Source: Pelecanus crispus
Taxonomy: Eukaryota; Chordata; Aves; Pelecaniformes; Pelecanidae
Reading direction: 5' to 3'
Length of the DNA stretch: 64,000 nucleotides
NCBI RefSeq assembly: GCF_030463565.1
Contig: NC_134662.1
Coordinates: 5,185,001-5,249,000, forward strand
Notes under the pieces: model-generated
Databases searched by the model: none
Seen by the model: only the letters and a program-made list of their open reading frames with translations
What the model was told of the DNA's origin: nothing
Shown here: piece by piece, positions 1-24,479 of the stretch
Layout: each line of letters starts with the position of its first letter
How positions within the stretch are numbered: position 1 is the stretch's first letter
Translations under genes and position numbers: made by a program

Positions 1-3000
1 TAAACCAAAAATCTCTTCACCTTTTTACTTCTGCTCCACTATTAGACTTGTCTGCAGGTTTGAGAGTATTTTTCTGGTGAGGATTAGAGAGGACGCTTGT
101 GAAATCCCCCAATTAAAGACATACCTAATCGAGGGATTAAAGGTGGCTTGCTCAAAGCGTAGGTAGGCGTGTGTGGTGAATCCTCCGTGCAAGATGGGCT
201 CTGAGGCAGGGCAGGCGAGCTGAGCTCCCAGCAGCCTGGTGTCAGCGGCTCTGCTTCAGCTTGGCCGTTGTCTTACCGTGGCGTGCTGGGCCTGTGTTAT
301 TGCCATGCCTGTGTCTATACCGATCCATACGATCCCACGCGTTGCAGGTGCATCATGGGACGATGCTGGCACCAGCCCCTGGTGCCGTCTCCTAAACAGG
401 CGATGCTGCAGTCCCTTTCTGGAGAGGTCTGTCTGGGAGGTGGCTCATCTCCCTTTCTGTTGCGTTCTCTGTAGCAGCACTGGGTTATTTTAGAAGACCC
501 TGCTTAGGAAGAGGCCCGTGTGCCTGTAAAGAGGAGGGTAGAGCCCACATCCGGACAGGATGCTCAAGGACAGTCCATGCATCCAGTGACATATGCGTTC
601 AGATCGCACAGAATGGAGGGGCCAGTGCTGGTTTTAGTCTTCGCTGGGCTTTGGCACCTTCTATGCCCACTGCTCCCCTGCTAGGTAAAACGTGCCGCTG
701 GTGCAAGGGACTGACTTGGTACCATCTGTGCCTCCTTGGCACCGGGCAGTGCTTGCAGGGCGTGCTTCTTCAGGGTCTTGGCAGCGTGTCCGTGTGTCCT
801 AACCTGACGAGGTCCCTCATCCAGCCTTAGCGAACTTGGGCCCTTTGGCCTGCTCAGTCCATTGCTACTCTGCTGAGACCATAAATTAAGTGGACAAATA
901 ATGATTTGCTCTCCTGGCAATGATGAAATAAGCAGCTATTCGTTAAGAAATCAATTTGGATGCTGTAGAGAGGGGAATAATAGAAGAACCAGGGTGGAAA
1001 TGAGACCAGCATGTGGTTTTACGTGTTGTCTTAATGACCACTGAGTCAGAGACTCCAGCCAGTGAGCAAATCGGAAACGATCGATCCATACTCTATATCC
1101 ACATGCCTTCCCCAAACACCCCGTGACCTTCTTCCAGCTTCTCTGTAAGGAGAAGCCACAAGAGGAGTCATTTGGGTCTTTCCTCGGGCAGCATCCTGCA
1201 GCCAGGTGCTTTGCTGATGTGCAGAACACAGGAGGAATAGCTAGGTTAGTTAGATCATCTCTTCTTTTCATTTTTAGCTGCTTGGTTTTGCCTGGTAGCT
1301 GGAAGCCGGCTGCTGGAGTGTTAGGGAACATTCGTGGGGGACAAGTCGTTTTTAAGCTATTGGTGGGAGGTGGGATACCGAATTTTGCCCTTCCTAGGCT
1401 GGGAACAAATTCCGGCAGCGATGAGACCTGGATCCTTTCCAGTTGCCATCAGGCACTTGCTGATCATGTCTGTGTCTCAGCCAGATCTTTGTCCTTTCAG
1501 TTATTTGCTTTGTTTTTTCTTAATTATCTGCGAAGGACAGCCCTGGGGGGATGTAGGTGGTTTTATTTACACATGCCCTTTTCACTGCTCTGTCTGTATT
1601 GTTATGGGGACTCCCAGCTGGGAGCAGGAAAAGAAGTGTCAGCATTTAGGGATGTGTGGTGTATCCAGCATATACACTTAAAACACAGGGGAAAAGAGGG
1701 CTGTAGCGGGAGAGAGAACATGACAGTTTGAATCCTAGGCGCTTTCAGGACTATTTTTAAATGCTTTGTAGTGTTTTGGGAAACAAGAGGTCAGCGGCTT
1801 GGCCAGAAGCAAGCTGAATGCAGGCGGGTGCTCCTCAGGCATTGCTCCGCTCATGCATCTCAGCTCTGCTTTCAGCACCCATGCTTCTGCTCCGAAGGTC
1901 CCTCTGCACCTGCGCCCGTGCCCCGCAGTCCTGCCTGTGTCCCCACCTTGCTAATCCGCTCGGCTGTGTCAACCCCTGTCGTGGTTGTTCGCTGCTAAAG
2001 GAGTTGTAGGAAGGGTGAGGTAGGGGCATTTTCCACGTAATGAGCCATTTGTGACTCTGTAGAGGGGTGCCCCTACATTTGCAGGCTTTCTTCTCTCTCG
2101 GTCTGCATTGCTGCTTACTCTTTCTGTCTGTTTTTTGCTGTGCTCCACCACTTAGACTCTGGGAGAGGTTCTGTTTTCTAGCGTTTGCTTTAACCTTGTC
2201 AGACAAGTGAGTACTGAAAGGCAGGTTTCCAGGCTAGCCAGTATCCTCGACAATGAAATTGTTGTACTAGCTGGATACAGTTTGTATCATTTGATGGATG
2301 TGAAACAAACAAACAAAGACTTTGTTCCTTGCACAGGCACTGCAAAAGGAGCATGAACATCTCTGTGCTGTTCCCAAGCAGAGCACAAAGCCCTCCTGAG
2401 CATTATCTGCAGAGCTTAAGCAACTGCTTCCTAGAAAGCACTGTCCCCGTGCCAGGCTGGCACTATGCTCAGGTGGCTGGGAGAAGGCAGTAACGTGCTG
2501 GCCTCATAAAGCAAACTCCAGTCACCATTATTAGGGACGTGCAAGCCGGCAGCAGCTGTTCCCATTTGCAGTGAGGAAAGGGGAGATAATTTCAGGAGAT
2601 TCTGCGTAGTTTACCTCCCTCGGAGGGAGGTGGGTACGGGAGTTCCCTCCTTGGCACCAGGCAGGCAGGTGAAGTTGCCGACATGCCCTGCTGCTGTTGC
2701 TGCCGGTTTGCTATCTGTTGGAAGCAAAGCACATCTGCTGCAGCTGGCAGCAGGCCTGTTCGGAGAGTCTGCGAGACTTGCGCATTTGTAACTGGAAGGG
2801 GTAGACCTCGCGCAGGCAGCATGAAGTTTGATTGCTGCAGGGAAGACCATAAGGCACGAACAAATGTGTGAGGAGTGTCGAGACAGCAGTGATTATGTGA
2901 AGGCACAAAAGTAGAGTGCCCTTCCCCATCGACACCGTCAGCGGTGCATATTTCAGTGTACCTGAGACCGGGAAAAGAGCACGCGTGCCCCGGGGCTGTG

Positions 3001-6000
3001 TGTTGGGCGAGGGAGCAGCCAAGTCAGCCTCATTCGAGTGGAAAAAGCATAAGCTAACCCTTGTGAAAATGGGGTTTTCTTCTGTCTGACAGGCCTTCCA
3101 GTGGCATCTTGTTTTCTACTCCTGGTGCTCAGAAGGAAAGTAATGCTGGCTTTTGTGGTCAGCGACACTGTAATTACAGGACAGCTGACATCTGAGTGGC
3201 CTCCTGAGCCTCTCCTGTCCCAGCGTGATAGGTAGGAAGGCAGTGGGGTTTTCTAAGTATTAAGATGCTCTGAGTCGACCTGCTTGAAGGCAGACTTAGC
3301 AGAGGCTGGGAGATCTGGGCTCTCTACCCCTTCTACAGGCATCCTTCATCATGCAAATTCACTTTCTTACCCTTTTGCTCCCTTTTCGAGATACGCAGTC
3401 TCGGTTGATATGGGAGAGAGCAGGGTGGGGACCGTTTACTGGAGAGACTAATTTACAAAGCAAATGAATAGCACAGCTGTCTCTTGTGTCCTGGGGAGAC
3501 AGCACGAGGCAGCCGCAGGGGCTCCTCACCGCTGGGGTCTGGGATCGTGCCTGGCTCCGGGGAGCACAGGGCGGGGAGCGCACGTGGTGGGTGAATTCCC
3601 AGGTGCGGCTGCAAACCCCGTCCCTGGGATTATCTCCGGGAATGTCAGAGAGCTCCGTCAGGGTGCATGGCAGGGGGCTGTTTGAAACATCGCTTGGTCT
3701 GAAACCTGCTGCGGTCAGCAGGATGGTTTCCATTGACGCTGGGTGCAGACCTCGCTGATGAATAGCGAGCACAGGAATAGCTGCCGTGCGTGTGAGGAGT
3801 GATCTCTGAGGAGGGTTTTCCGTCTTGCAGCCAGCATCACGTGTGTGTGGCTGGAAACACTAGAGCCTTCCAGGCTCCTCTATGGCCCTTTCCCAAGAGC
3901 CAGTGCCTGCTGCCAAAGGGATTTAGTCCAGTTACACAGCTCACCCAATTATCTCTCATGACAGGGAAGAAAACTTGTTCGGTGATGAGAAATCATTACA
4001 AATTACAAGCTTTGTGAGTTTGGGACAAACGAAGCCCCTGAACGCTGCCTGGTTGAACGCTCTGTGCTCTGTGTGATAAATAACAGCTGACTTTTCCATC
4101 GCTAGGAAATGAATCACTGTGGAGGCAAAACCAAAAAGGAGCCTCAATCCAGCTAGGAGACCTGAGAAGGAAGCTGTTGGAGGAGAGACGCATACTAACT
4201 CCACTGACCTGTAGTCTGTCTTACCCTTACTAACAAATGTCAACGACTAGGTAATGTCCTTCCTCTGTTCTTTCTGACACTAGCCCAGGACTCAGGGGTT
4301 AAGGTGCAGAAACGTTAGTTTTTCCCTGCTCTGTAGATGCTGTGTTTCAAAGGATAAGTCGTGATCCATATAAAATTTAGTATCTGTTAGTGGAGCCTGG
4401 AAAATTTGAATCTCATTCCAAAACCAGAATGTAGATGAATAAAACCAGACAGAGAGGATACTGAGAAGGGGCTGGTTTAGACCCTCGTGCAGACTGCGTC
4501 TGAACAAGAGATCTGAGTCAGGGCTGTAAACTGGGAACAGGCTTGAAACTGGGAGGTAGCAGGGAGCATTTGATTTCCTTCCTAAGTTTTAGTGATGGGT
4601 TCAGAAAGCACCAGGTACAGTTGTCTTTGGATTGATGGGAAGGTCTGCTCATTGCAGCTGTGAGGACTTGGAATGGGGAGGAAATATAAATGTCTGGATT
4701 TTGGGAGCTCGCACGTAGCAGGACTGTGACTATGCCTTGTTTGCAGCTGTCATGGGGTGTGGGATGTTTCCAATCACATCAGATTTCACTAGGTTTGGGT
4801 AAGGAGTGTGGCAATGGCCAGTGCCTTGGGTTTTAACCAAAGTCAGACAAAGAGCCCAAGACCTGATGCACCTGGACTGTTGTGTCATGGAAACATTCCT
4901 TCCTGCCTCCTGCAACGCTCAAGTTACATCCTGATGCCTGAGATTCAGCTCCTTATTTCAGCTCAGATATTACTGGTTACAAAATCCTGGCATTGCTTGG
5001 TTCAGTGCTTTCTTGCAGCAGCTGCACATTGTGTGGTGAAGTGTTTCCTTTAATTCATTGTTAAGTGACTTGCTTTTAATCCTGCGATGTGACCTCTCGC
5101 CACAGGATGCGCTTCCCAAGCGTGAGTCAAGGGAGGAAGAGCTGTGCTGAGGGGAAGGTGCTTTTTGGGCTCACATCCCAAACACATCCTCCATCCATCC
5201 ATCCATTTCCCTAGAGCTCCAGCCTGGAGATATTCTATGAAGTAAAAATAATACAGCAACCAGAAAAATCGTATACCTGGTGAAGTTGCCATGAACTGAC
5301 CACTAAGGTGCCAAGGGATGGTGAAAGAAAGCTTGAAGTCAGGCTAAAAATAATGTAACCCCTAATCATTAGCATAACTCTGCCACACTGGCTGTGTTGT
5401 GTAGGGCCATCTGGTATCCCCAGACGTGAGCTTGTGATGTCCTATTTGCTCTTCTGCTTGCGAGTTTTGTGCCCATCCTTGGGTGAATGTGCGTATAAGA
5501 TCTACTAACCCGAGGGCATAGTCTGTTATTGCTGGAACGACCAGGCTGTGGTCTTTGGAAATGTCTGAAGACTGCAGAGGAGGACAGAGAAACTGCAGAG
5601 GAAGGTAAAAACCTGTACCTGTAGTTAAACACCCTCGGTAGCTTTGTACAATAACAAATAGCCAAGGGTGTTTTCATAGACCAAGGTCACTAGTGTGCAG
5701 TGAAAAGTGCTGGCATCGTGCTGCCTGGATGGTGGGCAAATAGGAGGCATAAGCAGCCGTGGGCTTTTACTTTGCCGGGGCATCAGCCAGCAGTCCCCCA
5801 GCTTCTAAAATGGGCTTTAGAAGAGTGCCGAGGATGTGGAAGGCTCCTGGGGAGGGCACAGAGAAGCCCAGAGGTCTTAGAAAAGCAGCTCGCAGGAATG
5901 ATGAAGGCCTTGGGTCATGACTGCCCTAATAAGAAGGGACACTAGGTGATACCAGCCCGGACAGCGGGGAGCTGCTACTCCCTGCACAGAGGCTCAGGGA

Positions 6001-6209
6001 AGGGCTGCTGGTTGAGAGATGCTGTGGCCTTGGGGGCCGCAGTGCTTAGCACCTACCATCTCGGATCCCCTCCCTCCCTGGAGAGGCGGCGAATAGCAGA
6101 AGTGCTGCTGGTGGTGCATAACGCAACACAAGTGCCAGGAAGCCCATGCGCTTCCCCTGTTGCTCAGCTTCCCCTCTTGCCCTGACAGCCCTGTTCGTTT
6201 CTCTTGCAG
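1..6209. other. 5' flank or first intron of HOMER3, no exon identified
   Basis: I see no convincing coding exon here on either strand. The first HOMER3 exon found, at 6210, begins with a single base that completes a split codon, so a small exon carrying the start codon must lie upstream. Vertebrate HOMER3 usually starts Met-Ser-Thr-Ala-Arg. I searched for an ATG-TCC-AC start followed by a donor and did not find one in this stretch. The first exon is therefore probably left of the window and this stretch is mostly intron 1. The sequence is mixed, of moderate GC, with no long tandem array. Confidence 0.5.
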
Positions 6210-16741
<10,532 letters not shown>

Positions 16742-17790
16742 GCAACAGCACGCTCAAAGGAGGCACCTCCGGAGGAGGGGAGCCCGAGCTGGGACTGGTC
16801 ACTGACAGCAATTACGGTCACAGAACAGCCTCGAGGCCTGTTCGGGCAGGATACGCCAACATACCAGCAGCTGCCTGGACAGTGTGGAGACCAGCCACAG
16901 CCACTCACTGCCCCCTGAACACCCAGAGAGAGGGCAGAGAGGACTCGAGCTCCTGAATCCTCTACAGGGAGCATCTGCAAGTCACAGCCAGACCTCTCTG
17001 GACCCTGCCATGGCTGTTGCATGGTCCAGAGACAGCAGCTGTCCCCGTGCTGCCTTCCCAGCCTCCCTGCTGCCACACTGTGTCTCCAACATTTTTACGG
17101 TTTTCTAGGGGAAGGGGCTGAGCAGCCTTCGCGTTTTTTCAGTAGTTTTTTAGGAAACCACTTGCCTTTTGCAAATAAGCTGCCTGTTTCCCCACTTAGG
17201 GAGGGAGGAGAAGTTCTAGCAGACCAAGGACAACAGTTGCTCCTTTTCCTCTTCCCCAGCCCTAACTACGTTATGTCTTTCTAACAGGACCCAGTAACAC
17301 TGGTCACTGTCAGGAGCTTCCAGAGTAGCAGAGTCCCCACTGCAGAGAAGGGTTCTTGCCTGACCGTGTGTCCTTTCCACTGTTCAGTCACATCCTCCAG
17401 AGGAAAAGGAACTGCAGGTTTTAAAGCTCTTATTAGTTTAACACAGTGGGATTTAATGACTTGTTAAAACTCCTTCAGGCTGAGAAGGGTAGAGGCTTGG
17501 TTGGGAAAGGGGCATTTGAGAAATGGGACATCCCCGAGGGGGTGGCCAACAAACTGCTAGGTTGGCATCTCTCCCGGCCTCTAAGGGCTGCAGTTAATTG
17601 AAATTAAATGGAGCAAATCGCAGTTGCTCTTGGTTTCTTTTTTTTTTTTCCCCTTCTTTTTTCTTGGGAAACAGTCCACAGAGATGTCCTGCTCCGTGTC
17701 AGCCGAGCAGTACTCCTTGTGACGGGGACGGGTCCCAGCTTGCCACGCTTGGCCAGATTAAACAAGAACAGGAGGTGTTAGGAGCATGCT
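16742..17790 (+). other. HOMER3: HOMER3 3' UTR (inferred extent)
   Basis: This non-coding sequence follows the HOMER3 TGA directly, with no splice signal needed. Two ATTAAA hexamers, at 17603-17608 and 17757-17762, are the first plausible polyadenylation signals. The second is followed by a GT-rich stretch (aggtgttagg), so about 1 kb of 3' UTR is likely. Later AATAAA hexamers at 20790 and 20840 could end a longer isoform. Confidence 0.5.
17757..17762 (+). terminator. HOMER3: candidate HOMER3 polyadenylation signal (ATTAAA)
   Basis: The hexamer ATTAAA, the commonest variant signal, lies about 1.0 kb after the stop codon and is followed within 25 bases by a GT-rich element. A second ATTAAA at 17603 is an alternative. 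Choosing between them needs transcript ends. Confidence 0.4.
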
Positions 17791-18472
17791 GGGACCGGTG
17801 CCCTGCAGGGCCTGTGGGAAGTTTGTGAGTTATCGTAGATGTTGTCTAGTAATAGGAGTTGGGCAAGGCCTGAGGGAGCTGCAGAAACCTGGAAAGTTGT
17901 GTCCCCCCACGGCGCCCGCTGCACCCCCGTAGTTACCTAGGAGCATGCTTAGCCCTGTGCTGAATGACGAAGCAGTGTCTGTGTAGAAGTAGTTAGTAAC
18001 CTTACAGGAGTGTTGATGGATTTGGATTTTGTTGTTGGTTTTTTGCCCTCCTTGCCGCTATAGGTTAGGGAAAGACAGCAGTAATCCTGGGAATATTTCA
18101 CAGGTCTGCAGAAACTCCGGTACTTAGCAAGCGCTGGCTGCCAAGTGCTGCCCGCTCCGCGCCCAGCCGAACCTTGGCAGACCTGTGTAAAGGCAGCGCG
18201 GCTCCTCAGGGCCTGCCTCTCCTTTCGCTCACCTGGTGACCACGAGAGGAACCCACAGCTCCACGCACTGCCTGCAAGTTGGGGCAGGATTAGGTTTGGC
18301 ACCTTGGGAACGTGCTGGAGCGGAGAACTGCTGGTGACTCTGTGCTGGATTATGTCTAGGCAAAGCCCTTCCCTCTCCCAGGGGTGATGAGGAGACAGCG
18401 AGATTTCTAGACCTGCATAGCCAGGGAAGGGCTTTTCTGTTGTGGGGTATTTTTGTTAGTTTTTACTTTTCT

Positions 18473-18498
18473 CCCCCCCCCCCCCCCTTTTTTTTTTT
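18473..18498. repeat. C15/T11 homopolymer tract
   Basis: A run of 15 cytosines passes directly into 11 thymines. It is a simple low-complexity tract whose length may be variable or misassembled. Confidence 0.9.
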
Positions 18499-19464
18499 CT
18501 TTCCCTGCATGAAGTGTTCTCACAGCTGTATGGGGCTGGAGCTACTGTAGTAATAATTGTTTCAGGGTATTTAAGAAGGGAAGGAAGTAACTGGGTGGCA
18601 AAAACTTCTAGGGACTTGTTTACCACCCCATGCCAGTGTTCATATTTTATTCCTACAGGAGCAGCCTTCTTTTGAAATAGAGATCAGCTCCAAGAAAGGT
18701 GTGTTTGGTTTGTGTCTCCGTCGCTGTATTACGGAGGGAGGAGGGGTGGGATTTGGGAGTATGGGAGAAAGAAAGTTGAGCAAAAGTTTCTTATGTTCTG
18801 TGCTGTTATTCTCTGACACTTCTGTGGCTGTGACCCACAAAGTGGAGCTGGGTATGGATCCTTGAATTCTGGCAGTGACCATTTGAGAGCCCTGCGTCTT
18901 GGCCAGTGCCTGTGGGATTGCTCGCTGACGGGGGCCGGCCAGACCGGCGTGTGCCGCGCCTGGGTGGGTCATCTCTCCCGAGGGAGGCCATGCTCCCACC
19001 GTTCCCGAGAAGCGCGAGGGAGGACCTGAGTCGAGCTGCTGCACATCCCAGCAGGACTCCCTCGGAGCTGGGGAGAGGCAGATGCAAGCTGCGGCGTGGG
19101 GCTCAGCTGAGACAGCAGCTCCGACAGCTTCATGGAGCGCTGTGCTGCCTGCCGCTCTGGGTCAGGCAACAGTATAGCATGAGACCCAGCTCTTCTGCTA
19201 TTTAAGGCTCTTCTCATCCCTTTTGCTTTTTTATATCCTCAAAGTACAACCTAGCGTCACTGGAGAACTGCACCAGGCCTACAGCAAAGACAGTTGACGC
19301 ACTGACGGTCTAGGTTGAGTGCAAGAAGGTCTACGAGTCATGCAACAAGTCACAAATGTAAGGAATCTGCGGTTAATCTTCCATCCTGCAGGAAGCTCTC
19401 CTTGTTTCACACAGTGTTCAACCTCTTCACGTCAGGCTAAAAGTCAGCCAGGGCCAGACTGTTT

Positions 19465-19486
19465 AAAAAAAAAAAAAAAAAAAAAA
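19465..19486. repeat. A22 homopolymer run
   Basis: About 22 adenines in a row. No target-site duplication or retrocopy body is apparent on its 5' side, so I treat it as a simple repeat and not the tail of an insertion. Confidence 0.85.
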
Positions 19487-22400
19487 GCCATGAAAAAACC
19501 ACAGTGCTATGAAAAGCGCCAGTTCTAGGCTGCTGCTTATCCTCGTATCCTGTATGAAGCCAAAGTCCAGGTGTGACTGCATGCAAGGTGCAGTCCCAGC
19601 CCCCCAGGTCTCAGGTGTGCAAAATCAGCGTTGAGAGTGCTGCTGAGCTCAGATGTGGGTGGGGTATCTGGGTGCCACCAAGAAGGGGGTGCCAGGCACT
19701 GGTCATGCAGGGATCCCAAAATAGTGCCTCCTTTCGAGACTCAGCAGCTCAATATATGGTATCCTGAGGAGGTGTAACCCCCTGGAAGTATTGTTTCTGT
19801 CTAGTGGGGGAAGTATTACACCCAGTCATACTGTTGAGTGCAAATTCCTCCACTCAGCTCTTGTGAAAGCAACACTTCTGCAGTACGAACAAACAGAGCC
19901 CGTGCACTAAACTTTCTGAACAGCCTGTTCATTGCAAACAAACGGTGCTGTCCACCTCTGGAAACCTTGCCATTGGAGCTGCCCTGTCCCTGGCAGGATG
20001 CTGGATGCTGTTTCACTGTACGCAGCATACCTTGAGGCCCGTGGTACTTCTCATGCGTTTGCCGTGCATCGCTCTGTCAGCTAGTCACCGTCCTGGCTGT
20101 GCTCCTTTGCTCTTCCATTGTCAGGAACCAGAAGCAGAGGCCGTTTTCCTTTACGCTATTCCCTATGGGTGCTAGTCGCAATTCTTTTCCTTGCCAGAGT
20201 AATCTGAATAGTGGCTTTTTGATGAGATCTGTCCTGTGCTCAGCATTTGTTAAAAGTCTTTTATTGAGGCATTGCAGGGCAGTGTGATGGATGGTTCTGG
20301 GAGGCACTTTTCCGTTGCAGTCTTCCCCTCTTCTAAACTAATGAAAACCCATTCATCACCAGCTATTTCCACAAATGCCCTAAATCTGTGGTTAGCAATG
20401 AGCCAACCCTACTGTAGACGGCATAGCAGCAAAGCACTAATTCCATGTGCCCCGCTCGAGCGAGCCTTTAAAAAGGGCTTCAGTTGTGTTTCAGAACAGC
20501 AGCGCTCTAACACATCCCCACCATGCACTTTCCAACCCTCACCCCTCGCCTGTTTATGCTTCTCTTGCTTCAAAAGGAGAAAATCTTGTGTTACAAAAGC
20601 CAGCAGTGAATGGCAAGGCTGCAGTTTTATGTTTGCTTCTGTCTCACAGTAACAATTACTGTCAGCAACTAAATAACAGCGGCTTTCTTGCTGGAGGAGA
20701 AACGCTACTGATTGCAGGAACCTTGAGAGACCTAATTCTTTTGGCAAATGAGGATCTTAATTATTCATAGAAAACCTAGACAGAACATTAATAAAGGGAA
20801 CGTGGGGAAAATGGTTCACGTATGAGATCAGGATGAACAAATAAAAAATCTTGCAACCTTCCCCCCTTTGCATGACGTTCTGATGAACAGCAGCAAGGTG
20901 TGATTCTCTGCTCTGAATCCGGGCCCGTGACAAGGTCCTTCTGACCAGCTCAGCAAGAGGAAACGAAACTTTGCTATTACAGGACGTGCCAATAATAGAG
21001 CCTCAGAAAAAGGATGTGTCTAATGCAAACTCCATCTGACGTGCCAATGCAGGCCCTCCAGGCTGAACAGGAATGCAAAGCCAGTCCAGCCGTCGAGCTG
21101 ACCTGGCAGGCAGGGTGGCAGACCACCACCAGCTCTGCCGCTGGCTCGCTCTGCAAACTCCCTCGCCTCGCCGGGCTTTGATTCCTCCTCCTCCACAAAG
21201 TAGATAATTACCCTCCCTGAAGGACTGTTGCACTTAAATTGCTAGCATCTACGAGGTGCCTGGAGAGCCAAGAGAAGAAAAGGTTAGCGCAAGCCAGACT
21301 GGTTAATACCCTTAGTCCGTTGAGTGATTTTAAACAAGAGGTAGAAATCTTTCTCTTCGCAAAAAGCCACTGCAGAGCCCCCGGTAGTCTGTGTTGTGGT
21401 GTTAGGCAGCCTCACATCAAACTTACTTAACAGATTGTCTTTGATATCTGCATTTTTGTGAGAACACACTGAAGCAAGTTCCTGATGGAGGGAAAGCAAC
21501 TAGGTGCTTTGTTTTACGTCTCCAAAGGATCAAACTTGCGGGAATTTGTAATTAAATAGCAACATTAATGAAAAATAGGTGACCTAATCCTTTTGAGCTC
21601 CTGCATCTGGGCTGCAGAGATCAGCTGCTCTGTTACTCAGAGGATAGGTTATTTTTAGTTCAAAAATGGTCTGTTTACGCTTGACAGCACAGGCAAGCAT
21701 ACTCCGTGAGTGTAACACCCCCCACACACATGCACACACTGGAAGACAATTTCCGTGTGCACCGGTGAAGGCAATTAAATGTGTGTTTTGGAAAATGTCC
21801 ATGAACACATAATAAAGCCCCAAAAACCCAGTGAGGTTCACAGTCCCCTTTCCCAGAGTAATTTATAATTATTATCATTATTAGATTGTGGTGTGTAAAG
21901 GTAGTTTCTGCTCCGAGGGAAAAGAACGTGAGCTACAGCACTAATCATCTCCGCAGAAAGTCCTACCTCCTCCGTCAGCTTCCCTCCACCCTACCAAAAA
22001 AAGCAGCAGCTGGAATAATGCTGGAAATGAGACGCTTGTAAGAGCAAGCAACGCTCCAGACACAAGAGACGTGGCAGCTCCAGCGACAGGTAACGCAAAG
22101 GAGCAGCGCTTGCACGCTCCGCTCAGCTCACAGCTGAAGCATCCGCTCAGCTCCCGGGGCTCTGCTGAGCGCAAGCCTGCGAAGTGAGAATCAAAGGTAC
22201 CAAATTCCATTTCCTCGGATGCCGCTGTCGCCTGCAGCTGTAGGAAGTTGCCAGGTGGGAAGGGGTGGGAGGCTGCTGTCACCTCTGGCCCCACGGCATC
22301 AGCTCTCTCCCCATGGCATGCAGGGAAGGGCTCTGCACTCTGCAGCACCAGCTATTCCAGGGCCTGGGTCCCCTTTGTACTTCACAGGGACTTGCCTAGG

Positions 22401-24479
22401 CTGCCACAAATGTGAATCGTCACCCCTAATCGTCACCCCTTTCTCACGTACCCCGTCCTGCAGCCTGCACGTGTGCGGCACTGCGTGCTCCGGAGAGAAC
22501 AGGGCAGCCTCTGCCTCAGCACTAGCTCCTCACCCCGTTGCTAGCTGATTTCTCCCAAGGGCTGGTAGGACAGCAAGTGCGAGAGGATGCTGGATATAGT
22601 CTCTGCCTTCTGTTCCCACCAGTGCTGGGCTAACAGGGTTTCAAATCCTAGCAGGCGACAGACAGAAAACATTTCACTCTCGCCTTACCGGCTGGAGATA
22701 TTGATGTCCAGACCTTGTTATGCGTAGATGAAAACAGCGTCTGAGCCTAGAGTGGGGTGAGTGTCGCCTCTCCAGCGGTCTCAACCTGGGAGCAGCACAA
22801 CTTGTGATGTTTGGGCTTGGGAATTCGAGAATGCTACTGGGAAGCAGTGAACAGAGATGAAGGGATGGGGATGAGGCACTGCAACAGGCTAGTGCTGTGC
22901 TCACAGCTTCTCTTTGCAAGGCCAGAGCGGAGTCTTCTGCTCCTTGACAACTGCTCTCCCAGAGGTGACAGGAATCCAAAGCAAGTCATGCAGGGGTATG
23001 AATTAAACAGAGCCAGTAGGGAGGTTTTTCTTAGCACAGAAGAAGGAAAAAAAAAAAATCCAGGTATTCTGTCGCATTTTTGGAGTGCTGATGCTGGCAG
23101 GGAGGAACTAGGGGAGTTACATGTCAAGCATGTCATACCCAGCGTGAAGACACACGTCCAGGCAGCTGCAGTCAAGCCCTGAATGAGGGTGTGCCACGGA
23201 CAAGGAGTTTAATCAGCAAAAACTAGCAGGGAAGAGCTTGAAGGTGCAGCAGGGAAGGTGAAGGTTCAACAAAGAAACTGCAAGGAGTTGGAAGGAGAGC
23301 CCTGGAACGGAGAAGCAGCCGTAACGGCGATGGAGCATTGCAGTTTCAGGATCAATCCTGCCCTGCAAGTAAAGGGGAAGAAATCCTGAGGCTTGAAGCG
23401 CTGATCCGGGAGGATCCTGCCAGCAGCAGCACCCGGCTGGGGCCTGACTGCTGCGTGGGCAGGGCGTGGGGACAGCAGCCCTGTCACCCCCCCCGTCTCC
23501 CTGCTTTCTCAAGCCGAATCTTTAATATCCAGCTGCCCAGCCAAGAAGCCCTGTGCTGTATTTTTCTGAACAAGGACTAGAGCCAGCAGCGAGGGTGTCC
23601 AGAGCACACCAACCATCTACCGGCTGACCTGCCGGCGGGGCCCCCCGGGCTGCATGCAAGCTGCCCCGGGAGAAGGGCTCGGAGGGGAAAAGGCCATTCC
23701 TGGTAGAAAAGCTTGTTAAGCAGCTTTTTAAAGCTTTCGGAACAGCTGAGTTTGTGTTTGCAAAGAGCATCCAAAGGTAAAGCAGCAGGTGACAGAGCGC
23801 AGGCCAGACCAGTGAGATTTTGGGCAGCATGAGGAACCCAGGTGGAGGTCCAGCCGTGTTAAACGTGCACGGACATGGGGGTGCACGCCCAGCGCAGCCC
23901 CTGCGAGGGGCGAGCTGAAAATGGCTGCACCTGCAGCCAGCAGCAGCAAAGCTGGAACATGAGTGCCAATGCAGCGATGCTGTCTCAGCAGAGAGAAATC
24001 AAAAGCCCGGCCCAAAGATGACCCCAGACTATTTCGTTGCAGCTGCCTTTTCTTCACTGTAGAGATCCAGAGCTTTCCTGCCTGATACAGCATCCATATG
24101 CAGGAGGTGCCAGCCCCTGAAGGTGACTGCCATGTTACCAAACCTGTCCCCGCTGCCGCATTTCCTTATTCAGCAGAAGTGCCAGTGTGGGGGATTTATC
24201 AAATCCTGTATATCTCACCTAGGAGGATGCCAGCCTCTCCCTTCTCCCCGCAAAACTTCTGGGAAGCATTCCTCAGAGATGTTTGTTCCTCTGTAAGAGG
24301 GGCAGAGATGGGGGGAAAACGCTCCAGGAAGAGACAAATACTTCCTTAAACACACACAAAGCAGCCGATTTCGGTGTGTGCCTGCCGACCCATCAGCGTA
24401 AAGGCCAGGCAGAATTGCCCCACGAGGTGGGAGGCAGAGGAGCACGTGCTTGCCGAGCCCCTCAGAGCAGCAGGTTTCA

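Noticed and set aside
5100-6200. Search for the HOMER3 start exon (Met-Ser-Thr-Ala-Arg) near the first recognised exon
   Set aside because: No ATG-TCC-AC with a following donor was found here or anywhere in 1-6209, so I did not place a start.
19440-19490. A22 run as a retrocopy poly(A) tail
   Set aside because: No processed gene body or target-site duplication next to it.
22630-22660. GGTTTCAAATCC, resembling a tRNA B box
   Set aside because: One mismatch to the B box, no A box at the right distance and no cloverleaf stems.
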